DNA of 64,000 nt. It comes from Serratia plymuthica (GTDB taxonomy: Bacteria > Pseudomonadota > Gammaproteobacteria > Enterobacterales > Enterobacteriaceae). A model generated the notes under the pieces. That model was not told where the DNA came from. It ran no database searches and saw only the letters and a program-made list of their open reading frames with translations. Made by a program: the position numbers and the translations under genes. Shown here piece by piece: positions 19,408 through 28,739 of the stretch (position 1 is its first letter; each line of letters opens with the position of its first letter). The DNA lies in contig NZ_CP068771.1 in assembly GCF_018336935.1 (NCBI RefSeq), positions 1,922,001 to 1,986,000 on the forward strand. The letters run 5' to 3'.

Positions 19408-19707
19408 TTATGTATCAATATGTAACCGCTTAACGTACTCCTCATAGCGAACTATGTCGACCTCCGGGGTTTTCCCCAGGGCAACTTCACCGAGCTTCTG
19501 CGCCAGCTGTTGAACATCTTCTTGATTCAATGGCGTTATAAACGCAAAACTGTTGCTGCCCAACAGATGCGGAACGCCCTGTTCGTCTGTCACCGAAGTG
19601 ACAAATCCATCACGGGTTAATTGTCCGGTAAGCTTGGCCAAATCAGCCAATCCTTCTTCCTGATAGTGGAAAGTCACCACAAAACACGTCGTTGCAGATT
19701 GACTCAT
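19408..19707 (-). CDS. ghoS: GhoS-like antitoxin endoribonuclease (orphan)
   Basis: A 99-residue protein resembling GhoS, the type V antitoxin that cleaves ghoT mRNA. Shared pattern: an opening strand CFVVTFHY, a central (V)TDEQGVPHLLGSNSFAFITPL block like E. coli ADEYGIPRQLNENSFAITTSL, and a C-terminal VDIVRYEEYVKRLH. The fold is ferredoxin-like (Cas2-like) in the known structure. No GhoT-type small membrane toxin is visible on either side, so its partner is elsewhere or absent. Good ribosome site (GAGGTG) upstream. Confidence 0.75.
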   Translation of the reverse strand: MSQSATTCFVVTFHYQEEGLADLAKLTGQLTRDGFVTSVTDEQGVPHLLGSNSFAFITPLNQEDVQQLAQKLGEVALGKTPEVDIVRYEEYVKRLHIDT

Positions 19708-19816
19708 AAATCACCTCTTGGTATATGGATAGCTTGAGATTAGACCAAAAAAATTATGCAGGCGTCCTTACAAGTTGTATATGCTACGCAACCCATTGAA
19801 AGGAGTGAGGGATTCT

Positions 19817-20482
19817 GTGAAAACAAAAATCGGTTGCCTGACGGCAATTTTGCTTTTGTCGGGGTGCGCCAAAGACCCGCAAACGACAAGTACTATTTCA
19901 GGCAGTGGCACATCGCGTGGCGGTTGGTTAAAAACCCCCCCGCAGGCTCCGGTCAATCGCACGGGGACACCGGTAGCCTATAACGATTACATTCGTCAGG
20001 CCGCCAGCAGTTATGGCGTTGACGAAACGCTGATTAAAGCGATTATTCAGGTGGAGTCCGGGTTTAACCCGAACGTGGTCAGCACCTCGAACGCTGTGGG
20101 ATTAATGCAGCTGAAACCTTCAACCGCCGGGCGCGATGCCTATCGTATGAAAGGAAGAAGTGGGCAACCCAGCTCACGTGAGTTGAAGGATCCGGCGGTT
20201 AATATTGATCTGGGAACGGCCTATATCAATATTCTTCAAAGCCAGCAGCTAGCCGGGATCAACAACCCACAAACTTTGCGTTACGCCACCATCGTTTCTT
20301 ATGTCAATGGAGCAGGCGCCATGTTGCGCACGTTCTCATCGGATAAGCGCGTGGCGGTAAACCGCATCAATCAGATGAGCCCGGATGAGTTTTATCAGCA
20401 CATCCAGAAAAAGCATCCGGCCCCGCAGGCGCCGCGCTATTTATGGAAGGTGACGACGGCTTATCAGGCAATGTCGCAGTAA
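19817..20482 (+). CDS. emtA: Membrane-bound endo-type lytic transglycosylase A (EmtA/MltE)
   Basis: A 221-residue outer-membrane lipoprotein and SLT-domain murein transglycosylase. Lipobox LLLSGC directly follows a short signal. The catalytic Glu lies in IIQVESGFNPN, and family motifs AVGLMQLKPSTAGRD and SYVNGAGAMLRTFSSD match E. coli EmtA. I chose the GTG at 19817, which follows AAGGAG by about 11 nt and gives a normal lipoprotein signal. An ATG at 19775 in the same frame would add 14 residues and spoil the signal. Confidence 0.9.
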   Translation: MKTKIGCLTAILLLSGCAKDPQTTSTISGSGTSRGGWLKTPPQAPVNRTGTPVAYNDYIRQAASSYGVDETLIKAIIQVESGFNPNVVSTSNAVGLMQLKPSTAGRDAYRMKGRSGQPSSRELKDPAVNIDLGTAYINILQSQQLAGINNPQTLRYATIVSYVNGAGAMLRTFSSDKRVAVNRINQMSPDEFYQHIQKKHPAPQAPRYLWKVTTAYQAMSQ

Positions 20483-20497
20483 GCTCTATTTCTCACA

Positions 20498-20531
20498 AAC
20501 ACCGGCCGCCCACAGCGGCCGGTTTTTCTTT
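20498..20531 (+). terminator. Terminator after emtA
   Basis: ACCGGCCGC-CCACA-GCGGCCGGT stem followed by TTTTCTTTT, 20 nt beyond the emtA stop. Confidence 0.88.
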
Positions 20532-20791
20532 TCGGCGTGACCACAATCGCGACATCGATCCCATTTTTCGTTATTTCCCATTCTGTTACCTCAAAAACCG
20601 CACAAATAGTTAAAATTACGTTGGCGGATAATTCTTTACGTTCATTCAATAAGTTACCGGTAACATTTTGGCTTGAGTTTACAAAGTAACCTTCAAAAAA
20701 TAGACAAATACGTAACAAATTGTTTTTAAATCCCGCAATGTTCACAAGGTTGAGGTTAAATAGTTGTGATTATCTTTGGATGGAATGTGAC
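20532..20791. other. Promoter region of the gluconate dehydrogenase operon
   Basis: About 260 bp, AT-rich toward its right end (20680-20770). I see no gene; it presumably holds the promoter of the next three genes. Confidence 0.4.
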
Positions 20792-21511
20792 ATGTCGGAC
20801 GATAAAACTAACAACTCACGGCGCGATTTCCTGCTGAAATCGATGACTTTAATTCCCGCAGCGGTGATTGGCGGCAGTGGCGTCAGCGCCCTGACGGCAC
20901 CTATGCCCGCTGTCGCGGCTACAGACACCCCAACGAACTACCAGCCTACATTTTTCACCCCGGAAGAATGGGCATTTATCAAGGCCGCCGTTGCGCGCCT
21001 GATCCCGGCTGACGATCGCGGCCCAGGTGCGCTGGAAGCCGGCGTGCCGGAGTTTATCGATCGCCAGATGAATACCCCGTATGCCACAGGTTCAATCTGG
21101 TACATGCAGGGGCCTTTCAACCCGGATGTGCCGAAAGAGATGGGTTACCAGCTGCCGCTGGTGCCGAAACAGATTTACAACCTGGGTATCAGCGACGCGG
21201 ATGCCTACTGCAAGAAAACCACCGGTAAAGCCTTTGCAGAGCTGGATGCTGCGCAGCAGGATGCGCTGCTGCAAAAATTTGAGTCTGGTGAGGCGGAATT
21301 CTCGCAGTTACCTTCCAAGCTGTTCTTCTCCTACCTGCTGCAAAACACCCGCGAAGGTTTCTTCAGCGATCCGATCCATGGCGGCAACAAAGACATGGTC
21401 GGCTGGAAGCTGATTAATTTTCCGGGCGCACGCGCCGACTTTATGGACTGGGTTGAGCGAGGGGAACGCTATCCCTTCCCACCGGTATCAATTCGCGGGG
21501 AGAGGGGGTAA
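20792..21511 (+). CDS. Gluconate 2-dehydrogenase, small (gamma / subunit 3) subunit
   Basis: A 239-residue gluconate 2-dehydrogenase subunit-3 family protein. It has a twin-arginine signal ([11 protein letters not shown], then a hydrophobic stretch ending AVAAT), so it is exported folded. Family role: needed for assembly and Tat co-export of the flavin subunit, which has no signal of its own. It is followed after only 2 nt by the flavoprotein gene. The frame opens earlier, but the ATG at 20792 follows a GGA-rich site and places the twin arginines correctly. Confidence 0.88.
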   Translation: MSDDKTNNSRRDFLLKSMTLIPAAVIGGSGVSALTAPMPAVAATDTPTNYQPTFFTPEEWAFIKAAVARLIPADDRGPGALEAGVPEFIDRQMNTPYATGSIWYMQGPFNPDVPKEMGYQLPLVPKQIYNLGISDADAYCKKTTGKAFAELDAAQQDALLQKFESGEAEFSQLPSKLFFSYLLQNTREGFFSDPIHGGNKDMVGWKLINFPGARADFMDWVERGERYPFPPVSIRGERG

Positions 21512-21513
21512 CG

Positions 21514-23295
21514 ATGGCAACGATAATGAAAAAAGTAGACGCGGTGATCGTCGGTTTCGGCTGGGTTGGCGCGATCATGGCCAAGGAGCTGACCGAGGCG
21601 GGCCTGAACGTGGTGGCGCTGGAGCGTGGCCCGATGCGCGATACCTATCCGGACGGTTCCTACCCGCAGGTGATTGACGAGCTGACCTATAATATCCGCC
21701 GCAAGCTGTTCCAGGACCTGTCGAAAAGCACCGTGACCATTCGGCATAATACCAGCCAGACTGCGGTGCCTTATCGCCAACTGGCCGCATTTTTGCCGGG
21801 CACCGGCGTGGGCGGGGCGGGCTTGCACTGGTCCGGCGTGCATTTTCGCGTTGACCCGATCGAGTTGCGCATGCGCAGCCACTACGAAGAGCGCTACGGC
21901 AAGAGTTTTATCCCGAAGGACATGACTATTCAGGACTTCGGCGTGACTTACGACGAGCTGGAGCCGTTCTTCGATAAAGCCGAAAAAGTGTTTGGCACCT
22001 CCGGCACCGCCTGGACGGTCAAAGGGCAGAAAGTGAGCCAAAAGGGCGGCAACCCGTTCGCGGCCGACCGTTCGAACCCTTTCCCGCTGCCGGCGCAGAA
22101 GAATACTTTTTCGGCGCAGCTGTTCGAGAAGGCGGCGCTGGAGGTGGGTTATCATCCGTATAATCTGCCTTCCGCCAACACCTCGGACTCCTATACCAAC
22201 CCTTACGGCGCGCAGATGGGGCCGTGCAACTTCTGCGGTTTCTGCAGCGGTTACGCCTGCTACATGTATTCCAAGGCGTCGCCGAACGTCAATATTTTGC
22301 CGGCGTTGCGCATGGAAAAACGCTTCGAGCTGCGTACCAACGCCAACGTGTTGAAAGTGAACCTGAGCGCTGACAAATCCCGCGCCACCGGCGTGAATTA
22401 TGTCGATGCGCAGGGCCGCGAAATTGAACAGCCGGCGGAGTTGGTGATCCTGGGCGCCTTCCAGTTCCACAACGTGCATCTGATGCTGCTGTCCGGTATC
22501 GGCAAACCTTACGATCCGGTGACCGGAGAGGGCGTTGTCGGGCGTAATTTCGCCTATCAGAACCTGACCACCATTAAAGCGTTCTTCGACAAAGACGTGT
22601 TCACCAACCCGTTCATCGGCGCCGGCGGCAACGGCGTCGGGGTGGACGATTTCAACGCCGATAACTTCGACCATGCCAAAGAAGGCTTCGTCGGCGGTTC
22701 ACCGTTCTGGGTCAACCAGGCGGGCACCAAACCGATTTCCGGCTTGCCGACGCCTCCGGGCACCCCGGCCTGGGGCAGCAAGTGGAAAGCGGCGGTAGCG
22801 GATGCCTACACCCATCACGTGTCGATGGACGCCCACGGCGCGCACCAGTCGTACCGCAGCAACTATCTGGACCTGGATCCCACCTACAAGAACGTGTTTG
22901 GTCAGCCGTTGCTGCGCATGACGTTCGACTGGCAGGAAAACGACGTCAAGATGGCGCAATTCATGTACGACAAAATGGCGCCGATCGCCAAAGCGATGAA
23001 CCCGAAGTTGATCGCCGGCAGCCCGAAAAACGCCAACAGCCATTTTGACACCACCAGTTACCAGACCACGCACATGAACGGCGGTGCGGTAATGGGCGAA
23101 GATCCGAAGACCAGCGCGGTAAACCGTTATCTGCAAAGCTGGGACGTGCACAACGTGTTTTCCATCGGCGCTTCGGCCTTCCCGCAAGGGTTGGGTTATA
23201 ACCCGACCGGTACCGTGGCCGCGTTGGCTTACTGGTCTGCCCGCGCGATTCGCGAGCAGTATCTGAAAAACCCAGGCCCTCTGGTGCAGGCATAA
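21514..23295 (+). CDS. Gluconate 2-dehydrogenase, FAD-containing (GMC) large subunit
   Basis: A 593-residue GMC-family oxidoreductase with the N-terminal FAD-binding beta-alpha-beta motif (AVIVGFGWVGAIMAKEL...VVALERG), a cysteine cluster (GPCNFCGFCSGYACY) that is common in membrane GADH-type enzymes, and the C-terminal GMC region with HMNGGAVMGEDP and NPTGTVAALAYW. Known role: oxidises D-gluconate (or a related sugar acid) at the periplasmic face and passes electrons to the cytochrome subunit and ubiquinone. No signal peptide: it likely travels with the Tat-signal small subunit. Exact substrate (gluconate versus 2-ketogluconate or similar) is inferred. Confidence 0.88.
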   Translation: MATIMKKVDAVIVGFGWVGAIMAKELTEAGLNVVALERGPMRDTYPDGSYPQVIDELTYNIRRKLFQDLSKSTVTIRHNTSQTAVPYRQLAAFLPGTGVGGAGLHWSGVHFRVDPIELRMRSHYEERYGKSFIPKDMTIQDFGVTYDELEPFFDKAEKVFGTSGTAWTVKGQKVSQKGGNPFAADRSNPFPLPAQKNTFSAQLFEKAALEVGYHPYNLPSANTSDSYTNPYGAQMGPCNFCGFCSGYACYMYSKASPNVNILPALRMEKRFELRTNANVLKVNLSADKSRATGVNYVDAQGREIEQPAELVILGAFQFHNVHLMLLSGIGKPYDPVTGEGVVGRNFAYQNLTTIKAFFDKDVFTNPFIGAGGNGVGVDDFNADNFDHAKEGFVGGSPFWVNQAGTKPISGLPTPPGTPAWGSKWKAAVADAYTHHVSMDAHGAHQSYRSNYLDLDPTYKNVFGQPLLRMTFDWQENDVKMAQFMYDKMAPIAKAMNPKLIAGSPKNANSHFDTTSYQTTHMNGGAVMGEDPKTSAVNRYLQSWDVHNVFSIGASAFPQGLGYNPTGTVAALAYWSARAIREQYLKNPGPLVQA

Positions 23296-23307
23296 GGACG
23301 GCGATCG

Positions 23308-24645
23308 ATGAAAGCATTTGTTCCCGCACTGATTCTCAGTGCACTGAGTTTTTCCGTTTGGGCGCAGGACGCGACGGTCAGCAGCGAGTTGATCAAACGC
23401 GGCGAGTACCTGGCGCGTGCCGGTGACTGCGTGGCCTGCCACACCAACGGTAAAAGCGGTAAAGAGTTTGCCGGTGGTTTGGCGATGGAAACGCCGATCG
23501 GCACCATTTACTCCACCAATATCTCGCCGGATAAAAAAACCGGCATCGGTGATTACAGCTTTGAAGACTTCGACAACGCGGTGCGCAAGGGGGTTGCCAA
23601 AAACGGCAGCACTCTGTATCCGGCGATGCCTTATCCGTCGTTCGCGCTGGTGAAAGAGGACGACATGCGCGCCATGTACGCCTATTTCATGCACGGCGTG
23701 CAACCGGTGGAGCAGGCCAACAAGGATTCCGATATCCCCTGGCCGCTGTCGATGCGTTGGCCGCTGAGCATTTGGCGCGGCATGTTTGCGCCGACGCCGG
23801 CGGATTTTGTCGCAGACGCCAAAGCCGATCCGGTGATCGAGCGTGGCCGCTATCTGGTGGAAGGGCTGGGACACTGCGGTGCCTGCCATACGCCGCGCAG
23901 CATTACCATGCAGGAGAAATCGCTGAGCAATAACGACGGCGACAATTATCTGTCCGGCAGCAACGCGCCGATCGACGGTTGGGTCGCCTCCAACCTGCGT
24001 GGCGACAATAAAGACGGATTGGGAACCTGGAGCGAAGCCGAACTGACCGAGTTCCTGAAAACCGGGCGCAACGACAAATCCATCGTGTTCGGCGGCATGA
24101 GCGACGTGGTGGAACACAGCCTGCAGTATCTCAGCGATGAGGACCTGACGGCGATCTCGCGCTACCTGAAAACGCTGCCGCCGAAAGACGGTAAACAGCA
24201 GGCGGCACCTGTCGAGGATAGCGTTGCCAAGGATCTGTGGCGCGGTAACGACAGCAAGCCTGGAGCGGCGTTGTACGTCGATAACTGTGCGGCTTGCCAC
24301 CGTACCGACGGCGTGGGTTACAAACGCGCCTTCCCGGCACTGAAGGGCAACCCGGTGGTGCAAACCGACGATGCGACCTCGCTGATCCACATCGTGCTGA
24401 CCGGTAATACCACGCCGGCGGTGAAAGGGGCGGTATCCAACATCACCATGCCGCCATTTGGTTGGCGTCTGAATGACCAACAGGTGGCGGATGTGGTCAA
24501 CTTTATCCGTTCCAGCTGGGGCAACAGCGCCAAGCCCATCGCTGCTTCAGACGTGGCCGGCGTGCGTAAAGACCGCTCGATGATCCGCAACGAGCAGGAG
24601 ATGGGTAGCGCCGCAGTGCCGGAGCACCCGGACGCCAACAAGTAA
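23308..24645 (+). CDS. Gluconate 2-dehydrogenase, triheme cytochrome c subunit
   Basis: A 445-residue exported cytochrome with signal peptide MKAFVPALILSALSFSVWA and three CxxCH heme sites: CVACHT (~residue 45), CGACHT (~192) and CAACHR (~330). Known role: membrane-associated electron acceptor for the flavin subunit, passing electrons to the quinone pool. Third gene of the operon, 12 nt after the flavoprotein gene with GGACGG-type spacing, and followed by a terminator. Confidence 0.9.
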   Translation: MKAFVPALILSALSFSVWAQDATVSSELIKRGEYLARAGDCVACHTNGKSGKEFAGGLAMETPIGTIYSTNISPDKKTGIGDYSFEDFDNAVRKGVAKNGSTLYPAMPYPSFALVKEDDMRAMYAYFMHGVQPVEQANKDSDIPWPLSMRWPLSIWRGMFAPTPADFVADAKADPVIERGRYLVEGLGHCGACHTPRSITMQEKSLSNNDGDNYLSGSNAPIDGWVASNLRGDNKDGLGTWSEAELTEFLKTGRNDKSIVFGGMSDVVEHSLQYLSDEDLTAISRYLKTLPPKDGKQQAAPVEDSVAKDLWRGNDSKPGAALYVDNCAACHRTDGVGYKRAFPALKGNPVVQTDDATSLIHIVLTGNTTPAVKGAVSNITMPPFGWRLNDQQVADVVNFIRSSWGNSAKPIAASDVAGVRKDRSMIRNEQEMGSAAVPEHPDANK

Positions 24646-24650
24646 ACCTC

Positions 24651-24676
24651 CAGGGGCCTCAAGGGGCCCCTGTTCT
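24651..24676 (+). terminator. Terminator after the gluconate dehydrogenase operon
   Basis: CAGGGGCC-TCAAGG-GGCCCCTG hairpin followed by TTCTTT, a few bases after the cytochrome stop codon. Confidence 0.8.
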
Positions 24677-24821
24677 TTGCCTCTTTCCATCCATTCCCGT
24701 ACTTATTCCCGCACTGAAAATCGCTCATGAAGCGCGCAGTTAGCCGCCAAGAGATAGACCCGCGCAGCGTTTTTAATTATCCTTTGCCGTCCTTTTATCA
24801 AGCACAAGAATGAAATACTGC

Positions 24822-24839
24822 ATTAATCCCTTGATTAAT
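24822..24839 (+). promoter_or_regulatory. Inverted repeat upstream of the amino-acid permease
   Basis: ATTAATC-CCTT-GATTAAT, a perfect 7-bp inverted repeat 74 nt before the permease start. Operator-like, regulator unknown. Confidence 0.35.
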
Positions 24840-24912
24840 GTTAAAAAATTCGCGGAGAAGGATATCCCATTGAGCGCAATCGTTGTCGCTGAAGAGTAAG
24901 GTGAGCTTTCCT

Positions 24913-26196
24913 ATGAGTACGATTTCTCCCGATTCAGGTACGCAGGCCGTTACCCAAGCGGCCAAATGGAACAAAACCGATACGGTGTGGATGTTTGGCC
25001 TCTATGCCACCGCTGTCGGCGCAGGTACGCTGTTCCTGCCGATCAATGCCGGTTTGAACGGCCCGTTGGTGCTGTTGCTGATGGCACTGTTCGCTTTTCC
25101 TCTGACCTATTTGCCGCATCGCGCACTGAGTCGCTTCGTGCTTTCCGGCTCCAGCCGCGACGGCAATATCCATGATGTGGTGGTCGAGCACTTTGGCGTG
25201 CTGGCGGGAAAAATCATCATGGTGTTGTACCTGATGGCGTTCTTCCCGATCGTGCTGGTGTACAGCATTTCGATTACCAACGCTCTGGACAGCTTCCTGA
25301 TCCATCAGTTTCACCTGACGCCGTTGCCGCGCATCTGGTTGAGCCTGGCGGTGGTGGTGGTGCTGAATCTGGTGTTGTTGCGCGGTAAAGACGCGATTGT
25401 CGCGGCGATGGGCATGCTGGTGTTCCCGCTGTTGGTATTCCTGATGGGCATTTCGCTGTACCTGATGCCGACCTGGCAGACGGCGAACTTCGTCAGCGGC
25501 CTGGCCAACACCCAGTTCAGCAGCCCGGATTTGTGGCATTCGTTGTGGCTGGCGGTACCTGTGATGGTGTTTTCCTTCAGCCATGCGCCCATTATTTCGT
25601 CCTTCGCCTCTACCCAGAAAAGCCTGTATGGCGACAAGGCCGAGCGCCGCTGCGCACGCATCATGCGTTACAGCTACGTGCTGATTTGCGTCACCGTGCT
25701 GTTCTTTGTCTTTAGCTGTGTGCTGAGCCTGTCCCATGCGGACATGCAGCAGGCGAAAGATCAGAACATCACCGTGCTGACCACGCTGGCGAACAAATTC
25801 TCCAATCCGCTGATTGCCTATCTTGGCCCGGTAATGGCGATGCTTGCGATGGCCAAATCTTATCTTGGCACCTCGCTTGGCGTGACCGAAGGGGCGACCA
25901 GCCTGATTGACGGTTTGACGCGAGCGGTCGGTAAGCCGTTAAGTTCGCGCGTCACGCACCGCCTTTCCGCCGTACTGTTGTTCCTGCTCACCTGGGCGGC
26001 CACGGTGTGGAACCCCAGCGCGTTGCATATTATCGAAACTATCAGCGGCCCGTTGATTGCGGTAATCCTGTTTATTTTGCCGATGTACGCGGTGCGTGCG
26101 GTGCCCGCGATGCGCCGCTACCGTGCGCCGAGCAACGTGTTCGTGCTGGTGATGGGGCTGATTGCGCTCTCTGCGCTGATTTACGGCCTGGTTTAA
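24913..26196 (+). CDS. HAAAP-family amino acid permease (serine/threonine type)
   Basis: A 427-residue hydroxy/aromatic amino acid permease with about eleven TM helices. Typical motifs: VWMFGLYATAVGAGTLFLPINAG in TM1, PLTYLPHRALSRFVLS, FSFSHAPIISSFA, and MAKSYLGTSLGVTEGA. Closest in feel to the SdaC/TdcC/YhaO/YhjV group; the exact substrate cannot be fixed, though serine or threonine is likely. The ATG at 24913 was chosen; the frame opens slightly earlier at a TTG. No adjacent deaminase gene, unlike sdaCB. Confidence 0.82.
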   Translation: MSTISPDSGTQAVTQAAKWNKTDTVWMFGLYATAVGAGTLFLPINAGLNGPLVLLLMALFAFPLTYLPHRALSRFVLSGSSRDGNIHDVVVEHFGVLAGKIIMVLYLMAFFPIVLVYSISITNALDSFLIHQFHLTPLPRIWLSLAVVVVLNLVLLRGKDAIVAAMGMLVFPLLVFLMGISLYLMPTWQTANFVSGLANTQFSSPDLWHSLWLAVPVMVFSFSHAPIISSFASTQKSLYGDKAERRCARIMRYSYVLICVTVLFFVFSCVLSLSHADMQQAKDQNITVLTTLANKFSNPLIAYLGPVMAMLAMAKSYLGTSLGVTEGATSLIDGLTRAVGKPLSSRVTHRLSAVLLFLLTWAATVWNPSALHIIETISGPLIAVILFILPMYAVRAVPAMRRYRAPSNVFVLVMGLIALSALIYGLV

Positions 26197-26346
26197 CCTC
26201 TGCGGCGCGCCGAAACCGGCGCGCCACGCTTCCCTCCGGATTCACATCCATTTTCAATTAAAGCGTAATCTGCTTAGCGTTATCTTTGATAATAGAAGCC
26301 ATTCTCATTATTATTTACCGATAATTTTTACGCTAAGGAGCTTTAC

Positions 26347-27480
26347 GTGCACCGTAGAATCACCCTGCTGGCATTGGCCTGCGCCTGCGTTTTATCTGCT
26401 CAGGCGATGGCGACCACCTATCCGTTGACCCTGACCGACACCTCCGGCGAAAGCGTGACGATTAAACAAGAGCCGAAACGCGTTGTGGTGCAGGACGGGC
26501 GCGATATTTTGACGCTGGCCTTGCTGGACCGCGCCGATCCCTTCACCCGGCTGGTGGCGTGGAACAACCTGCTGAAGAAAAGCGACGGTGAAACCTGGAA
26601 AATCCTGCAGAGCAAATGGCCCGAGGCGAAGAACATTATCGATATGGGCTTCAGCGACAAGGGCGAGATCAACCTGGAAAGCGTGATAGCGAAGCATCCC
26701 GATCTGATGGTGGCGCAATTACGTTCCAAGCCGTCTTTGAGCCAGACCGGCGTGCTGGACAAGCTGAAAGCGTTGAACATTCCGGTGCTGTTTATCGACA
26801 CCATGCTGAAGCCGGTGGAAAACACCCCGAAAAGCATTCAGCTGTTGGGGGAGACGCTGAACCGCGAGAGCGAAGCGAAGCAATACACCGATTTCTATCA
26901 GCAGCATTATCAGAGCATCCTCGATAAAACCAAAACGGTGGAACCAAAGCCGCTGGTGTTTATTGAAGCGAAAGCCGGTTTGAACGGGCTTGAGTCTTGC
27001 TGCTTCACGCATTCGCACGTTGGCTGGGGCGGGATGATCGAGGCGGTGGGCGCCCGTAACCTGGGTTCCGAACTGCTGCCCGGCGCGACCGGCGACGTCT
27101 CGCTTGAAAAAGTGATCAGCATGAAACCGGATGCCTATATCGTTTCCGGCTCCCAATGGGCCAGCAAAACCAATGCCGCAGTGCCCTTCGGTTATGGCGT
27201 TACCCGGCAGCAGGTCGACGAGGCTTTCAACCGCATGAAACAGCGCCCAGGCTTCGCTCAACTCTCGGCGGTGAAAGAGGGCCGTTTCTACGGCATTTAC
27301 CACAACTTCTATAACCACCCGTACAACATTGTCGGGTTGGAGTATCTGGCGAAGTTTATCTATCCGAATCAGTTTAAAGAGCTGGATCCGGCGAAAACCT
27401 ACAGCGAGATCCTCAGCCGCTTTACCGAAGTGCCGGAAGGCAAGGGGATTTTGGGCGCTCAGGCGCCGACAGGGAAGTAA
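26347..27480 (+). CDS. Periplasmic iron-siderophore-type ABC substrate-binding protein (orphan)
   Basis: A 377-residue class III (BtuF/FecB-type) binding protein starting at GTG, with a signal peptide (LLALACACVLSAQAMA). The two lobes are joined by a long helix, with recognisable EPKRVVVQDGRDILTLALL and the second-lobe motif PLVFIEAKAGLNGLESCC, which contains an unusual vicinal cysteine pair. The family imports ferric siderophores, heme or cobalamin across the inner membrane. No permease or ATPase gene adjoins, so it must use a distant transporter. The upstream AT-rich sequence (26283-26330) has weak Fur-like hexamers only. Confidence 0.8.
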   Translation: MHRRITLLALACACVLSAQAMATTYPLTLTDTSGESVTIKQEPKRVVVQDGRDILTLALLDRADPFTRLVAWNNLLKKSDGETWKILQSKWPEAKNIIDMGFSDKGEINLESVIAKHPDLMVAQLRSKPSLSQTGVLDKLKALNIPVLFIDTMLKPVENTPKSIQLLGETLNRESEAKQYTDFYQQHYQSILDKTKTVEPKPLVFIEAKAGLNGLESCCFTHSHVGWGGMIEAVGARNLGSELLPGATGDVSLEKVISMKPDAYIVSGSQWASKTNAAVPFGYGVTRQQVDEAFNRMKQRPGFAQLSAVKEGRFYGIYHNFYNHPYNIVGLEYLAKFIYPNQFKELDPAKTYSEILSRFTEVPEGKGILGAQAPTGK

Positions 27481-27482
27481 AG

Positions 27483-27512
27483 CGGACGGGCGCGGTGATT
27501 CGCGCCCGTTTT
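27483..27512. terminator. Terminator between the binding protein and marC
   Basis: ACGGGCGCG-GTGATT-CGCGCCCGT stem followed by TTTTAT, in the 33-bp gap between convergent genes. Confidence 0.8.
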
Positions 27513-27513
27513 A

Positions 27514-28200
27514 TCAGGCCGCAGGCGTGTAGGTGGTGATAATCTCCAGTACGCCGTTGATAATGAACTGCACGCCCATACATACCAACAGGAACCCCAT
27601 CAGGCGCGAGATTGCCTCGATGCCGCTCTTGCCTACCAGGCGCATGATGGCTCCGGAGCTTCTCAGGCAGGCCCACAGTATCACCGCCACCGACAGAAAA
27701 ATCGCCACCGGCGCCACCAACAGCACCCAGTGGTCAAACCCCAGCGCGTTATCTTTAATGCTCGACGCCGAACTGATGATCATGGCGATGGTGCCGGGGC
27801 CGGCGGTGCTTGGCATGGCCAGTGGCACAAAGGCGATGTTGGCCGAGGTTTTTTTGCGCAGTTCGTTTGACTTGGTTTCCACCTCCGGCGCTTCTTCTGC
27901 GCTTTGCTGCGGAAAAAGCATGCGAAAGCCGATAAACGCCACAATCAGCCCGCCGGCGATACGCAGGCCGGGAATGGAGATGCCGAAGGTATTCATGACC
28001 AACTGGCCGGCGTAGAACGCCACCGTCATGATTAAGAACACGTAGATGGACGCCATCAGCGACTGCTGATTGCGCTCTTCACGCGTCATATTGCCGGACA
28101 GACCGAGCAACAACGCCACGGTGGTCAGCGGGTTGGCCAGCGGCAGCAACAGCACCAGACCTAATCCGATGGCCTGGAATAACTGCATGATACTCGTCAT
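27514..28200 (-). CDS. marC: MarC family inner-membrane protein
   Basis: A 228-residue six-TM protein of the MarC/UPF0056 family, very close to E. coli MarC ([68 protein letters not shown], and the identical [29 protein letters not shown]). Function unresolved: E. coli marC lies beside marRAB but does not confer the Mar phenotype. Here no marRAB genes adjoin. Start at 28200 or four codons later (28188). Confidence 0.9.
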   Translation of the reverse strand: MTSIMQLFQAIGLGLVLLLPLANPLTTVALLLGLSGNMTREERNQQSLMASIYVFLIMTVAFYAGQLVMNTFGISIPGLRIAGGLIVAFIGFRMLFPQQSAEEAPEVETKSNELRKKTSANIAFVPLAMPSTAGPGTIAMIISSASSIKDNALGFDHWVLLVAPVAIFLSVAVILWACLRSSGAIMRLVGKSGIEAISRLMGFLLVCMGVQFIINGVLEIITTYTPAA

Positions 28201-28336
28201 GAAACAGACCTCTGTTTTCAGTTAACGCCACAGCGCGGCGCAAAATGATAGAGTAGCCTGCCGGGAGATCACCAGCAATGGTGAGAGAGGGATATCATTT
28301 GAAAATTCACAATGTTGCCACGGGATGGGTGCCCTA

Positions 28337-28561
28337 TCAGCCGTGCGTATTGGGTGGCGTCAATTCGGGAGCGGAGTCTGCAGAGGCGTCATCGTCGTCG
28401 TTCACGCAGTCATTGGCGATGTCCGGGGCATCTTCACATTCCATCGGCGGTTCGTTGACCGCAATGGCCCGCGGGTGGCGATCGGTGCCGAGGTGAAGCA
28501 GAGCAAAACTCGCCACCAGCACTACGCAGACGCCAACAAGTAACTTGAATAACCGGTTCAT
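28337..28561 (-). CDS. Small exported or membrane-anchored protein with acidic tail
   Basis: A 74-residue protein with a clear N-terminal hydrophobic helix (RLFKLLVGVCVVLVASFALLHL) and an acidic C-terminal half (NDCVNDDDDASADSAPE) with two cysteines. It could be a single-pass membrane protein or, if cleaved, a small periplasmic one. I do not recognise the family. It is the only plausible gene in the gap between marC and thrS. Confidence 0.55.
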   Translation of the reverse strand: MNRLFKLLVGVCVVLVASFALLHLGTDRHPRAIAVNEPPMECEDAPDIANDCVNDDDDASADSAPELTPPNTHG

Positions 28562-28739
28562 GATGCGAAGGTATGTCTCAGTTCAGCCGTTAGTGGCGAC
28601 AGAATAGCGGTAGCGGGCAAGCTTCGCCATAGCTGTACGCAATGTTATTGCTCGCTCATTGCAGATAAATCGCTTACCGAGAGTTTAAAATACGTCGGCC
28701 GGCAAGTGGGGCATGCCCGACAAACTCTCAGGTAGATGG
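28562..28739. other. Upstream part of the thrS regulatory region
   Basis: No gene seen. The region carries AT-rich stretches that may hold the thrS promoter. Confidence 0.35.

Noticed and set aside
21469..22674. 401-codon frame opposite the GMC flavoprotein gene
   Set aside because: Antisense shadow; the plus-strand gene has clear FAD and GMC motifs.
22699..24480. 593-codon frame opposite the gluconate dehydrogenase genes
   Set aside because: Antisense shadow of the flavoprotein and cytochrome genes; composition typical of a reverse-frame artefact.
26283..26330. Fur box before the orphan siderophore-binding protein
   Set aside because: AT-rich with some NAT-type hexamers, but the best 19-bp match is only about 10 of 19.
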